Positions 34,176 to 43,283 of a stretch of 64,000 bases of DNA are shown here, piece by piece. The stretch's first letter is position 1; the number at the start of each line of letters is the position of its first letter. Origin of the DNA: Caballeronia mineralivorans PML1(12) (GTDB taxonomy: Bacteria; Pseudomonadota; Gammaproteobacteria; Burkholderiales; Burkholderiaceae); NCBI RefSeq assembly GCF_001028175.1, contig NZ_AEJF01000123.1:28840-92839 (forward strand), in the 5' to 3' direction. The position numbers were made by a program, and so were the translations under genes. Below the pieces are notes generated by a model. That model searched no databases, was not told where the DNA came from, and was given only the letters and a program-made list of their open reading frames with translations.

Positions 34176-35474
34176 CTACGACACAAGCGCGCGGCGGGCC
34201 TTGAGCTTGCCGCCTCGCGGCTCGCGAATCCAGATCATCGAGCATAGCGAGCCCAGCACCGCGACCGCACCCGCAAGCACAAACGCACTGCCATACGCAC
34301 CATGGGTTGCTTGCACGATGAAGCCCGTCACCGCCGGCCCGATCACGCCAGCGAGGTTCGCGAGCAGATGCACAAAGCCGCCGACACCCCCTACATTCTC
34401 GCGTCGAACGGTGTCCTGGATCACGGCCCAATAGACCGCGCCGGTGACGTACAGGAAGAAGATCGACACTGACATCAGCGCGACCGCGCCCTCCATGCTG
34501 TCGACGCGTCCGGCAAATCCAACGCATACGGCGGCTACGCCGAGGCATACCGATAAGACTATCCGCCGTGCAAGCAATGGTTTGCCGGTGATGCGCAAGA
34601 TCATGTCCGTGATAAAACCTCCTGCCGCAAGGCCGATGCTGCCGAGCACCCACGGAATCACCGTCGCGATACTCATGTCGTGCAACGACATATGGTGCGC
34701 TTCTGTCAGGTACGTGGGAAACCATGACAGGAAGAAAAACAGCACATAGTTGTAGGCGAAAAACGCGAACGCGGTTGCGAGAATGATCGGCTGCTTCAGG
34801 TAGTACCGCAGGCCCACTTTCTCGCCTTCGGGCGCGTGTTCCATCGACGAAGCCTGCTGCTGCCCCGCAACGATCAACGCAAGTTCCTCGGGTTTCACGC
34901 GTTTGTCCTGCTGCGGCTGTTCAGTCGTGGTCAACGTCCATACCACGAGCCACACCAGACCGAGCAGCATGATCGCGACGAACGCCCAGCGCCAGCCGAA
35001 GCGGATTGCCATGTAGCCCACCACAGGCCCCGCGAGCGCGCCGCCCAGTGGCGTACCGGAACTGATCACGCCAATCGCACTTGCCACCTCCCGCCGAGGA
35101 AACCAGTTGTTGACCATCTTGCTGTTTGACGAACTAAAAGGCCCCTCGCCCATGCCGAACAGAACCCGCAGGACGATCAACGAAACGAGGCTGCTTGCCA
35201 GCGCGGTCGCACCGCAGAATATCGACCAGATACCCATCGCTGCCCCGAACACCCTCTTCGCACCGATCTTGTCCGACAGCACCCCGCCGACAAAGTTGAA
35301 CAGCGCATAGCCGATGAAAAAGCTGCTGAACACAATGCCCATTTGCGCATGCGAAAAATCGAGGTCCTTCTGGATCATGGGTGCGGCAATCGAGAGCGCA
35401 GCGCGATCGAGATAGTTGATCACGCCGGCGAGAAACAGCAAACCGACCACGAACCAGCGCTGGCTTCTGAACAT
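34176..35474 (-). CDS. MFS transporter, anion:cation symporter family (hexuronate/aldonate type)
   Basis: 432-residue MFS permease with 12 predicted helices. The opening VGLLFLAGVINYLDRAALSIAAPMIQKDL and the MVNNWFPRREVASAIG segment are typical of the ACS branch that includes galactonate, hexuronate and glucarate permeases. It lies 54 nt after the dehydrogenase gene in a minus-strand operon that degrades aldonates, so uptake of L-gulonate, D-mannonate or a hexuronate is likely. Confidence 0.88.
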   Translation of the reverse strand: MFRSQRWFVVGLLFLAGVINYLDRAALSIAAPMIQKDLDFSHAQMGIVFSSFFIGYALFNFVGGVLSDKIGAKRVFGAAMGIWSIFCGATALASSLVSLIVLRVLFGMGEGPFSSSNSKMVNNWFPRREVASAIGVISSGTPLGGALAGPVVGYMAIRFGWRWAFVAIMLLGLVWLVVWTLTTTEQPQQDKRVKPEELALIVAGQQQASSMEHAPEGEKVGLRYYLKQPIILATAFAFFAYNYVLFFFLSWFPTYLTEAHHMSLHDMSIATVIPWVLGSIGLAAGGFITDMILRITGKPLLARRIVLSVCLGVAAVCVGFAGRVDSMEGAVALMSVSIFFLYVTGAVYWAVIQDTVRRENVGGVGGFVHLLANLAGVIGPAVTGFIVQATHGAYGSAFVLAGAVAVLGSLCSMIWIREPRGGKLKARRALVS

Positions 35475-35528
35475 GAATGTCTCCTGGACTACGCCTCTTA
35501 GTTACCGGGCGCTTGGATAATGTGTGAT

Positions 35529-36566
35529 TCAGTCGAACTGCAAATGCACTTTCATCGACTGGTTGCGGTCATGTGCGACTTCGAACGCGCGATTCGCATC
35601 CTCAAGGGGGAAAACATGGGTCATCAACGGACTCAGATCGATTTTTCCCGTGGCAATTTCTTCGGCGGCGATGGCGTATTCATCGGTGAAACGGAACGAG
35701 CCCTGATAACGCAATTCCTTCGCCATCACGAGATTAGCTGCGACCGGCGACTGTCCCGCCGGCAGGTTGCCCACCTGGATCACAGCGCCGCCCGCGCGTG
35801 CCGCACGCAGTGCGGTATCGAGTCCGGCGGGGCTACCTGACGCCTCGATCACGACATCGAAGGTGCCGCGTGCCTGCGACCACGCTTCGACCTGCGCCTG
35901 ATCGGTCGCGAGTACCGTCTGGTCCGCGCCGAGTGTTGCGGCCATCTGCAGCGCTTTCTCCGCAAGGTCGAGCGCGACGAGGCGATGCGCACCGGCGCGC
36001 CGCGCCACCGACAACAGAATGCAACCTATTGGCCCGCATCCGATCACCAGCACTTGTGCGCCGACCAGCGACCCTGCGTGCCGCAACGCATGCAATGCGA
36101 CGGCGAGCGGCTCGGCCATCGAAGCCTGCGCAAAGTCCAAAGCGTCGGGCACGGGCACGCATTGCCGCGCGGCAACGGCGATGTACTGGCGGAACATGCC
36201 TTGCATGTGCGGGAACGTCGAAGCGCTGCCCATGAAGCGCATGTTCAGACAATGATTGGTCATGCCCTTGACGCAAAACCGGCACTCGCCGCAGTTCAGA
36301 CCCGGGTTCACGGCAACGCGCTGGCCGACGCGCAAGCCGCTCACGCCCTCGCCAAGCGCAGCGACTTCACCCGCGACTTCGTGACCAAGCACGAACGGTT
36401 CCCGCACCGCGAAATCGCCGCTCTTGCCCTTGAAGTAATACGACAGATCCGACCCGCAGATACCTCCTGCACGCACGCGGATCTGGACCTGACCCGGCTG
36501 CGGTAGAGGCGCATCGACTTCGTCGATGCGCAGGAGTTTCGGTTCGTGAAGGACGGCTGCAAGCAT
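35529..36566 (-). CDS. Zinc-dependent dehydrogenase, likely L-gulonate or L-idonate 5-dehydrogenase
   Basis: 345-residue medium-chain dehydrogenase. The catalytic-zinc residues are in GGICGSDLSYY (Cys about 38) and LGHEVAGEV (His-Glu), and the structural-zinc cysteines in NCGECRFCVKGMTNHC. The cofactor motif is VIGCGPIGCILL with an acidic residue after it (LVALDL), favouring NAD. With a D-mannonate dehydratase and a fructuronate reductase alongside, it fits the described L-gulonate pathway in which this enzyme oxidises L-gulonate to D-fructuronate; L-idonate is an alternative. Located 51 nt after the dehydratase gene. Confidence 0.84.
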   Translation of the reverse strand: MLAAVLHEPKLLRIDEVDAPLPQPGQVQIRVRAGGICGSDLSYYFKGKSGDFAVREPFVLGHEVAGEVAALGEGVSGLRVGQRVAVNPGLNCGECRFCVKGMTNHCLNMRFMGSASTFPHMQGMFRQYIAVAARQCVPVPDALDFAQASMAEPLAVALHALRHAGSLVGAQVLVIGCGPIGCILLSVARRAGAHRLVALDLAEKALQMAATLGADQTVLATDQAQVEAWSQARGTFDVVIEASGSPAGLDTALRAARAGGAVIQVGNLPAGQSPVAANLVMAKELRYQGSFRFTDEYAIAAEEIATGKIDLSPLMTHVFPLEDANRAFEVAHDRNQSMKVHLQFD

Positions 36567-36617
36567 GAGAGGCTCCTTGATTTCAAGCGTATGTTTATCG
36601 ACAAGTCGAGGCGGTGC

Positions 36618-37826
36618 TCACCAGTTCCAGAGCGTGCCGTCTTCGAGTCGCGCAACCGGCAAGTAAGCCGGGTCGTAGGGATAGCGCGCCGCGAGTTCCT
36701 CGTCGATATCCACGCCATGACCGGGGGCCTCGCCCGGATGCATCGTTCCTCGCTCGAAGGTCCACGCATGCGGAAACACGTCGAGCGCTTCCTTCGGGAA
36801 ACCCATGTATTCCTGCACGCCGAAGTTCGGCACCCACAGGTCGAAATGGAGCGCCGCGCCCATGCAAACCGGCGAAAGATCCGACGGCCCGTGACAGCCG
36901 GTGCGAACCTGATAGAGGGAAGCAAAGTCCGCTATGCGCTTCAGATGCGTGATGCCGCCAGCATGCGTGAGCGTGGCGCGGATGTAGTCGATCAACTGCT
37001 CTTCAATCAGTTGCTTGCAATCCCAGATGCTGTTGAACACCTCGCCCACCGCGATCGGTGTCACCGTGTGTTGGCGGATCAATCGAAAGCCGGCCTGATT
37101 TTCGGCGGGGGTCGGGTCTTCCATCCAGAACAGCCGGTAAGGCTCGACTGATTTGCCAAGGCGTGCAGCTTCTATCGGCGTGAGACGGTGATGGACGTCG
37201 TGCAGCAGATGGGTGTCGAAACCGAACTTGTCGCGCACGGCTTCGAAGAGCTTCGGCACGAAGTCGAGATATTTTTCCGACGACCACGTTTGCTCTTCCA
37301 CCGCGCCTTTGGTCGCAGGCTCGTACAGGTCTGTGCCCTTGGATACTCCGTAAACCGAGCGCATATTGGGTACGCCGCACTGGATGCGGACAGCCTGATA
37401 ACCCTGCTCGACATGCTCCCCGTAGCGGTCGAGCGCTTCGGGGATATCACGTCCGGTCGCGTGCCCGTAGACCATCACGCTCTCACGCGACGCACCGCCG
37501 AGCAGCTTGTACAACGGCAGGTTCGCAACCTTGCCGAGGATGTCCCACAACGCCACGTCCACCGCCGCGATGGCGGTCATGGTCACCGGTCCGCGGCGCC
37601 AATACGCGCCTTTGTATAAAAACTGCCAGATATCTTCGATCCGGCCCGGATCGCGGCCGATCAACAGCGGGCAGACATGGTCCCTGAGATAAGACGCAAC
37701 TGCGAGTTCGCGGCCATTGAGCGTAGCGTCGCCAATTCCATATACGCCTTCATCCGTCACTACTTTCAGCGTGACGAAATTGCGTCCCGGACAGGTGACG
37801 ATGACATCGGCACGGACGATTTTCAT
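36618..37826 (-). CDS. manD: D-mannonate dehydratase (ManD/RspA enolase-superfamily type)
   Basis: 402-residue enolase-superfamily protein of the ManD/RspA group, dehydrating D-mannonate (some members D-gluconate) to 2-keto-3-deoxy-D-gluconate. Seen: N-terminal VTDEGVYGIGDATLNGRE, the loop GAYWRRGPVTMTAIAAVD, the metal ligand region LLHDVHHRL (Asp and His), FWMEDPTPAENQ and AVGEVFNSIWDC (Glu ligands), and the C-terminal GATLNW-type ending (DGTLWNW). First gene of the minus-strand operon, divergent from the mannonate/fructuronate oxidoreductase. Confidence 0.88.
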   Translation of the reverse strand: MKIVRADVIVTCPGRNFVTLKVVTDEGVYGIGDATLNGRELAVASYLRDHVCPLLIGRDPGRIEDIWQFLYKGAYWRRGPVTMTAIAAVDVALWDILGKVANLPLYKLLGGASRESVMVYGHATGRDIPEALDRYGEHVEQGYQAVRIQCGVPNMRSVYGVSKGTDLYEPATKGAVEEQTWSSEKYLDFVPKLFEAVRDKFGFDTHLLHDVHHRLTPIEAARLGKSVEPYRLFWMEDPTPAENQAGFRLIRQHTVTPIAVGEVFNSIWDCKQLIEEQLIDYIRATLTHAGGITHLKRIADFASLYQVRTGCHGPSDLSPVCMGAALHFDLWVPNFGVQEYMGFPKEALDVFPHAWTFERGTMHPGEAPGHGVDIDEELAARYPYDPAYLPVARLEDGTLWNW

Positions 37827-37862
37827 GGGGATTTCCTTGAGGTGCGATCGTTGGAATTGATG

Positions 37863-37877
37863 CTACCATACAAGTAG
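37863..37877. promoter_or_regulatory. CTACCATAC-type site in the manD/uxuB divergent promoter
   Basis: ctaccatacaagtag, with CTAC and GTAG as outer inverted arms, lies in the 95-nt gap between the divergent dehydratase and fructuronate reductase genes. Its core CTACCATAC recurs upstream of the GntR gene. Candidate operator for that regulator. Confidence 0.35.
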
Positions 37878-37921
37878 ACGTCATCGTCAATCGCGGGTTT
37901 TCCCGCTCCAGGCTCTCCAAA

Positions 37922-39406
37922 ATGAACGCTGAATCCATGCTTTGCCGCAAAACGCTTACGTCAATCGAGGGTCATGTGCTCGCGCCTGAGTGGCGCGAGC
38001 CGCGCATCGGCATCGTCCATCTGGGCATCGGCAATTTCCACCGGGCGCACGAAGCGGTTTATACGGAAGAGGCGATGCTTGCCGCCGGCGGTGACTGGGC
38101 GATCTGCGGTGTCACGCTGCAGGGCGATGTGACGAAACGCGATGCGTTGATGGCGCAGGACGGCCTGTATAGCGTTGTCGAACGCGGGCCGCAGGGGGTG
38201 AGGACGACCGTTGTGCGCGCGCTGCGTGAGGTGCTTGCGCTGCCGTATGATCGCGCGCGCCTGTTCGACCTGCTCGCCGCCCCGGACGTGCGGATAGTCT
38301 CATTGACGGTCACGGAGAAAGGCTATTGCCGCGATACGCAGACAGGCGATGTCGACCTCGATCATCCCGGCGTTGCACATGACCTGAAACATCCCGAGGA
38401 ACCGGGCACGGTACCGGGCATCCTCGTCGCCGCATTACGAACGCGACGCGATGCCGGCATCGCGCCTTTCACCGTGCTCTCGTGTGACAACCTCTCGCAC
38501 AACGGCGCAGCACTGCGCCAGGTGGTCTGCTCTTATGCACGCATGCTCGATGCGGCGCTCGCAACCTGGATCGAACATCAAGTCGCGTTCCCGTCGACGA
38601 TGGTGGATCGCATTGTTCCCGCCACCACGGAGGCAGATCGCGATGCCGCGGCCGAAGCGCTTGGGCTGCGCGACGAGGTACCGGTCCCGTGCGAGCCGTT
38701 CCGGCAATGGGTGATCGAAGACCGCTTTCCCGCTGGACGGCCCGCGTGGGAGCGAGTGGGCGCGCAGCTGGTGGACGACGTGATGCCGTTCGAACTCGCC
38801 AAGCTGCGCATGCTGAACGGTACCCATTCGACACTCGCCTACCTGTCGATGCTGGCCGGTTTTGCAACCATCGACGAAGCGATTTCTTTCGCACCGCTGC
38901 ACACGCTGATCCATTCAATGATGACGCACGAGATCGCGCCGACCTTGAGTGTTCCGCCGTCTTTCGACCTGATGGCATACCGCGACGCGTTGCTCGAACG
39001 TTATGCGAATCCGGCGCTGAAACATCGCTGCGCGCAAATCGCAATGGACGGCAGCCAGAAGATTCCGCCACGCCTTCTCGCGACAATTGCAACGCGCCTG
39101 GAGCGAGGTCAGCCGATTTCGCGACTGGCGCTTGGCGTTGGAGCGTGGTTCGTTTTCTTGCGCGGCCGCGCTGACGACGGCACACCGTTTTCGATCAGCG
39201 ACCCGCTGGCCTCACGCCTGACCGCGCTTGCGACAAATGCAGGAAATGCGCCGGAGAGTCTTGTCGATGCACTGCTCGGTTGCCGCGATGTATTCAGTTC
39301 TGAACTCGCTTCGAACGAGGCGTGCCAGCGCGCACTGATTGAAGCGGTCACTCAGCTGAGCGGCGGCGCAAAAACGGCCATCGAAAACGCCGCTAAGTTC
39401 GGATGA
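37922..39406 (+). CDS. uxuB: Mannitol dehydrogenase family protein, likely fructuronate reductase
   Basis: 494-residue long-chain polyol dehydrogenase. Family landmarks are GIVHLGIGNFHRAHEAVY (nucleotide-binding), YTEEAM, SLTVTEKGYCRD, FTVLSCDNLSHNG and the catalytic-region sequence KLRMLNGTHSTLAYL with the conserved Lys. It interconverts D-fructuronate and D-mannonate in UxuB members. The neighbour ManD supports that role over mannitol or arabinitol oxidation. It is divergently transcribed from manD and stands alone on the plus strand. Confidence 0.87.
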   Translation: MNAESMLCRKTLTSIEGHVLAPEWREPRIGIVHLGIGNFHRAHEAVYTEEAMLAAGGDWAICGVTLQGDVTKRDALMAQDGLYSVVERGPQGVRTTVVRALREVLALPYDRARLFDLLAAPDVRIVSLTVTEKGYCRDTQTGDVDLDHPGVAHDLKHPEEPGTVPGILVAALRTRRDAGIAPFTVLSCDNLSHNGAALRQVVCSYARMLDAALATWIEHQVAFPSTMVDRIVPATTEADRDAAAEALGLRDEVPVPCEPFRQWVIEDRFPAGRPAWERVGAQLVDDVMPFELAKLRMLNGTHSTLAYLSMLAGFATIDEAISFAPLHTLIHSMMTHEIAPTLSVPPSFDLMAYRDALLERYANPALKHRCAQIAMDGSQKIPPRLLATIATRLERGQPISRLALGVGAWFVFLRGRADDGTPFSISDPLASRLTALATNAGNAPESLVDALLGCRDVFSSELASNEACQRALIEAVTQLSGGAKTAIENAAKFG

Positions 39407-39428
39407 CCACGAAATATCTGCGGGTCCG

Positions 39429-40358
39429 TCAACGTGCTGCCTCTGAAGCACGCGGCACACCGACCGTTACCGCCTTGCGCCAGCGCACGGTCGCCAGCAT
39501 CGACGCCACGACAATCAAACCACCGCCGACCCATGCCGTAAGGGATATTTTTTCACCCAGCCACAAGCAAGCGAACAAAGCACCGAACGCGGGTTCACTG
39601 CCCATCAGCAACGCAACGCGAGTTGGACTGCTGCGTTTGATCGCGTAGTTCTGCGCAAAGAACGCGAACAGCGTGCACGCAAAAACCAGATAAAACACGC
39701 TGGCCCAAAACGGCTCATGTCCGACGAACGACGGCACGTGTTGCCACTGGTGCGGTGCGAACAGGAGCGCCACAGCAACGCTGCCGAACGCCACCACACC
39801 CGACTGCACGGCCGTCACTGACAAAGGCGGCAACGCCGAGTCACGCATCACGCGCTTCGTTACGCATACGTTCAGCGCGCGCAGCAATGCTGCTAGCAAG
39901 ATCAGTGCATCGCCGGGATTGAGGACAATCGCACCATCGCCGGCGAGCAGCCACGCACCCAGCAGCGAGAGCGCGACCGCCGCCCATTCAATACGGCCGG
40001 GCCTGCGCTTGAGCAGCATCCACTCGACTAGCGGCGTCAGCACCACGCACAGGCTAATCAGGAACGCGGCGTTAGCGGCGCGCGTGAGCAGCACGCCGAA
40101 GGTTTCGCTCAGGAAAATGCCGAACAGCAGCACACCCGCGATGAACACGCCGCGCAAGGTACGCGCATCGGCGTGACGCAGACTTCGCAACGCGGGCGAC
40201 AACATGACGAACGTGATGCCGAATCGCAGCGCCAGCAGGCCGAGCACCGGATAGAACACGAGAGCGCTCTTGACGACTCCATAACTGGTTCCCCAGACGA
40301 CCGCGACCACGAGCAGCATCAGATCGGACAGTAGTAACGGGCGGTCTTGCTTCGACAT
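39429..40358 (-). CDS. DMT-superfamily (EamA) transporter
   Basis: 309-residue protein with ten predicted helices in two EamA repeats (LMLLVVAVVWGTSYGVVKSAL; FFAQNYAIKRSSPTRVALLMGSEPAFGALFACLWLGE). The second repeat signature is typical of metabolite exporters such as RarD/YdcZ-like EamA proteins. It is convergent with the uxuB-like gene (22 nt apart) and divergent from a LysR gene 122 nt away, which may regulate it. Confidence 0.86.
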   Translation of the reverse strand: MSKQDRPLLLSDLMLLVVAVVWGTSYGVVKSALVFYPVLGLLALRFGITFVMLSPALRSLRHADARTLRGVFIAGVLLFGIFLSETFGVLLTRAANAAFLISLCVVLTPLVEWMLLKRRPGRIEWAAVALSLLGAWLLAGDGAIVLNPGDALILLAALLRALNVCVTKRVMRDSALPPLSVTAVQSGVVAFGSVAVALLFAPHQWQHVPSFVGHEPFWASVFYLVFACTLFAFFAQNYAIKRSSPTRVALLMGSEPAFGALFACLWLGEKISLTAWVGGGLIVVASMLATVRWRKAVTVGVPRASEAAR

Positions 40359-40480
40359 GTTTGGACCTCAGGAGACGAAGCCGTATTGTCGAGCGTTGCA
40401 CTTGCGACGATAATCGGGTCGATGCGCAAAGCCTTTATGTCGCAGATGCATTAATCCTGCGCCCCACTCGCGACGGCCCG

Positions 40481-41404
40481 ATGAATCCAACCGAACTCTT
40501 TGCATTACTGCCCGATATGGCCGTATTCGCCCGTGTCGTCGATGCCGGCAACTTCTCAGTGGCCGCGCGCCAGCTCGGCAGCACGCCATCAACAGTCAGC
40601 CGTCAGATCAAGCGGCTTGAGGAAGCGCTGGCAACGCGCCTGCTCGAACGCTCGACGCGTAAGGTGCGAGTGACGGAATCGGGTGAGCAGGTGGTCCGAT
40701 ACTGCCGCGACATAGTCACCGCTGCGTCGGGCGCCGTGGATGCAGCCGGTTCGCTGGTCGGCCGGCCGCAAGGTAAGGTCAGCGTGAGCGCGCCAACGGC
40801 CTTTGCAAAAACGGTAATTCATCCGCTCGTGCCGGGCTTTTTGCGCACTTACGAGGAGGTCGATCTCCAGTTGCTATACGCAGATCATGAAGTCGATCCG
40901 CTCGACAACGATCTCGATCTCGTGATCCGTTTGACGGAACGTCCACCGCCCGGTCTCGCGGGACGGCGGCTCGGTTCGGTGCGCTGGGTGCTGTGTGCAT
41001 CGCCGGCTTATTTGCAGGCACGCGGCACGCCCATGCATCCGCGCGATCTCGCGCAGCACGATTGCCTCTACCTGGGCGAAACCGCCGACGACAACCGCTG
41101 GCGTTTTCGTCGCGGCACGGAAACGCAGACCGTCGAAGTGAGCGGGCGTTACATCGCGAATCATGCGGGCGCGCGGCTTGAAGCGGCGCAGCAGGATTTC
41201 GGCATCGCTAACCTGCCTGAATTCACCCCGGCCGGTGCATTGCAGAGCGGTGAACTCGTGCAAGTGCTCGCGGACTGGGATCTCGAAGCGCGGGCTTATG
41301 TGGGCTCGGTGTGGTTGCTCTATCCGCCAAACCGCTTCCTGCCGCCCAAGGTGCGGGCATTGATCGATTATCTGGTCGAGCATATCCACGACCGCGATCC
41401 TTAA
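40481..41404 (+). CDS. LysR-family regulator
   Basis: 307-residue LysR protein of the CrgA/DmlR-like group: DMAVFARVVDAGNFSVAARQLGSTPSTVSRQIKRLEEALATRLLERSTRKV is the DNA-binding domain, then the short-chain effector domain (PTAFAKTVIHPLVPGFL; DLDLVIRLTERPP). Start ATG 40481 selected for the usual LysR N-terminus. Divergent from the EamA transporter, so control of that gene is likely. A GC-rich hairpin follows the stop. Confidence 0.88.
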   Translation: MNPTELFALLPDMAVFARVVDAGNFSVAARQLGSTPSTVSRQIKRLEEALATRLLERSTRKVRVTESGEQVVRYCRDIVTAASGAVDAAGSLVGRPQGKVSVSAPTAFAKTVIHPLVPGFLRTYEEVDLQLLYADHEVDPLDNDLDLVIRLTERPPPGLAGRRLGSVRWVLCASPAYLQARGTPMHPRDLAQHDCLYLGETADDNRWRFRRGTETQTVEVSGRYIANHAGARLEAAQQDFGIANLPEFTPAGALQSGELVQVLADWDLEARAYVGSVWLLYPPNRFLPPKVRALIDYLVEHIHDRDP

Positions 41405-41423
41405 GCGCCGTTCTTAAGACAGT

Positions 41424-41446
41424 GCGGCCGGAATAGAACCGGCCGC
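41424..41446. terminator. Hairpin between convergent LysR and DUF2917 genes
   Basis: gcggccgg (41424-41431) pairs with ccggccgc (41439-41446) around a 7-nt loop, in the 49-nt gap between two convergent genes. Stable stem but no T-run on either strand. Confidence 0.55.
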
Positions 41447-41453
41447 TAAGTCA

Positions 41454-41843
41454 TTAGCGTGATCGCAATAGCGAAATATCGGCCAGACAATCTCTAAGCC
41501 GCTCGATCCACTTGAACAGGGGTCTGCGTGCAACCGCATAGGCACTGGTCAGCGAAATTTCCGCCACTACATTGGCGTCGGTGCTCAACCAGATTCGCTC
41601 GCCTCGCTTCAAACGAAGCACGTCGCCGGTTTGCAGCCAGTAGTCGTAGGGTGAAAAAATCCGGGTGACCCAGACCCGCGCCTTTCCCACGCGCAGCTCG
41701 GAATCCGCCAGCACGCGCCACGATACTGTTTGTCCCGGCAATAGAGCAAAACGAATGACCATCTCCGGCGACAGCTTGTGGGCTGACGCAGTGGTCTCGG
41801 GTGCCGCTCGAAAAACAAACTGCTCGCTTGATCCAACCATCAT
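41454..41843 (-). CDS. DUF2917 domain protein
   Basis: 129-residue protein with the DUF2917 pattern: PGQTVSWRVLADSELRVGKARVWVTRIFSPYDYWLQTGDVLRLKRGERIWLSTD. The double-Met start at 41843 has GGAG 6 nt upstream. No catalytic motif, signal peptide or membrane helix is seen; DUF2917 proteins are frequent in Burkholderiaceae and have no known function. A structured RNA with an intrinsic terminator lies directly upstream on the same strand, so expression may be controlled by attenuation. Confidence 0.82.
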   Translation of the reverse strand: MMVGSSEQFVFRAAPETTASAHKLSPEMVIRFALLPGQTVSWRVLADSELRVGKARVWVTRIFSPYDYWLQTGDVLRLKRGERIWLSTDANVVAEISLTSAYAVARRPLFKWIERLRDCLADISLLRSR

Positions 41844-41888
41844 CTTCTCCGTCGATTAAGCCGAAAGACGGAGGAGGCACCCACAAAC

Positions 41889-41920
41889 AAAAAAGGCCCA
41901 ACCGTATTTCGGCAGGGCCT
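41889..41920 (-). terminator. Intrinsic terminator upstream of the DUF2917 gene
   Basis: On the minus strand aggccc (41920-41915) pairs with gggcct (41899-41894) around a 15-nt loop and is followed directly by six T. This is a textbook intrinsic terminator. Its position 46 nt before the DUF2917 start codon means it either ends a short minus-strand RNA or attenuates the DUF2917 transcript. Confidence 0.82.
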
Positions 41921-42030
41921 GGTGATTTGCGCATCGTTACTTGTTTCTAACGCAAACACGTCCCCGAAGAACCGCCCCAATGGGCGTTCACTCGGTTAAT
42001 GACGACGATGGACGTGTGTTTTTGCATGTA
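41921..42030 (-). ncRNA. Structured RNA (sRNA or 5-prime leader) before DUF2917
   Basis: Between about 42030 and the terminator, the minus strand can fold: acacgtcc (42017-42010) pairs with ggacgtgt (read at 41963-41956), enclosing a second imperfect stem of gaacgcccattgggg-cggttc (about 41990-41971). TTGACA-like sequence lies upstream near 42050, but the -10 is not clear. A 25-codon ORF (MQKHTSIVVINRVNAHWGG...) starts at about 42027 and may be chance. The rest of 41844-42330 has a tandem 11-bp repeat caggcaacaag (42089-42110) and no gene. Confidence 0.45.
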
Positions 42031-42330
42031 GATGAGTTTCAGATATCGCTTAGAGCTTGTCAACAAATTTTCTCTAAGCGCTAACATCCAGGCAACAAGC
42101 AGGCAACAAGCGATGCCGTGCCTAAGTGCATTGAGCATGCTTAAGACTCCCTAGCCAATTTGCTTACGGCAGTAACTTGTATCGACCTCGCATACAATCA
42201 TTGCGAGACGATCAACCCGCTTAAGCGTCTTGCCACTCCTTACACTCCGTACATCGCGCGCGAATAACAGGTAATGGCTCGCTTGACATGGACACACTCG
42301 CTTCTTTAAGAGAAGCAGAACGGGAGCGGT

Positions 42331-43233
42331 ATGGAGATTAAATGGATCGAGGACTTCGTCGCTCTTGCGCAGTACCAAAGTTTCTCGCGCGCCGCTGAGG
42401 TCCGCAATGTCACGCAGTCCGGTTTCAGCCGGCGCATCCAGGCGCTCGAACAATGGGTCGGAGCGGACCTGATCGATCGCAGCAGCTATCCGCCCACACT
42501 GACGCCCGCAGGACGTTTCTTCAGGGAAGCCGCCGACGACATCCTCAACCGCCTGTTCGACACGCGCGCCATCATTCGCACGGAGCAGCGGATGCCCGGC
42601 ACCGGGCTGCAGATTGCTGCGGGCCACACCATTGCGCTGAGTTTTCTTCCTGCCTGGCTGAACACGCTGACCGCGCAATTCCGCGATGTCAGGGCGCGGG
42701 TGATTCCCACCAACGTCCATGATTCCATCCTGATGCTGGTGAACGGCAACTGCGAACTGATGTTCGCTTATCACCACCCCGACCTGCCGCTGCATCTCGA
42801 TCCCACGCGCTACGAGTACCTGACGGTAGGCATCGACACGTTCATGCCCGTCTGCAAGCCGAATCAAAAATCTGCCCCTTCGCTGCGCTTGCCCGGAACC
42901 GCCAGCCGCCCTTTGCCGCTCATCTCGTACACGGAAACCAGCTATTTTGGCCGCTGCCTGGCCTTGCTGCTTCGCCGCGCCAAGACGCAACCGGCACTGC
43001 GCCCGCACTACGAATCGGATATGGCGGAAGTGCTCAAGAAGATGGTGCTGGAGGGCGAAGGAATTGCGTGGCTGCCGAAAAGCTCGATACAAACCGAACT
43101 GAAAAATGGCGAGCTCGTGGCGGCCGGCGGCAAGGAATGGAATCTGGAAGTCGAGCTTCGCGTGTACCGCGACGCCTCGAACAAAAACGATTTCATTGAA
43201 ACCCTGTGGCAATACCTGCGCTCCTCAGCCTGA
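42331..43233 (+). CDS. LysR-family regulator of the racemase/symporter operon
   Basis: 300-residue LysR protein; DNA-binding domain MEIKWIEDFVALAQYQSFSRAAEVRNVTQSGFSRRIQALEQWVG, then the effector domain. GGGAG at 42322-42326 precedes the ATG. It is followed on the same strand, after a terminator, by the symporter and racemase genes, which it probably regulates. The QSGFSRRIQ helix resembles regulators of the HypT/YjiE group, but similarity by eye is not enough to name it. Confidence 0.86.
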   Translation: MEIKWIEDFVALAQYQSFSRAAEVRNVTQSGFSRRIQALEQWVGADLIDRSSYPPTLTPAGRFFREAADDILNRLFDTRAIIRTEQRMPGTGLQIAAGHTIALSFLPAWLNTLTAQFRDVRARVIPTNVHDSILMLVNGNCELMFAYHHPDLPLHLDPTRYEYLTVGIDTFMPVCKPNQKSAPSLRLPGTASRPLPLISYTETSYFGRCLALLLRRAKTQPALRPHYESDMAEVLKKMVLEGEGIAWLPKSSIQTELKNGELVAAGGKEWNLEVELRVYRDASNKNDFIETLWQYLRSSA

Positions 43234-43283
43234 AATTGTCCTAGCGTTTACCCTAGTTATGCGGCACTCGCATAACGGCATGC

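Noticed and set aside
41947..42138. 63-residue minus-strand ORF upstream of the DUF2917 gene
   Set aside because: No ribosome site, no family resemblance; the region is better explained by a structured RNA with terminator, although a short peptide cannot be excluded.
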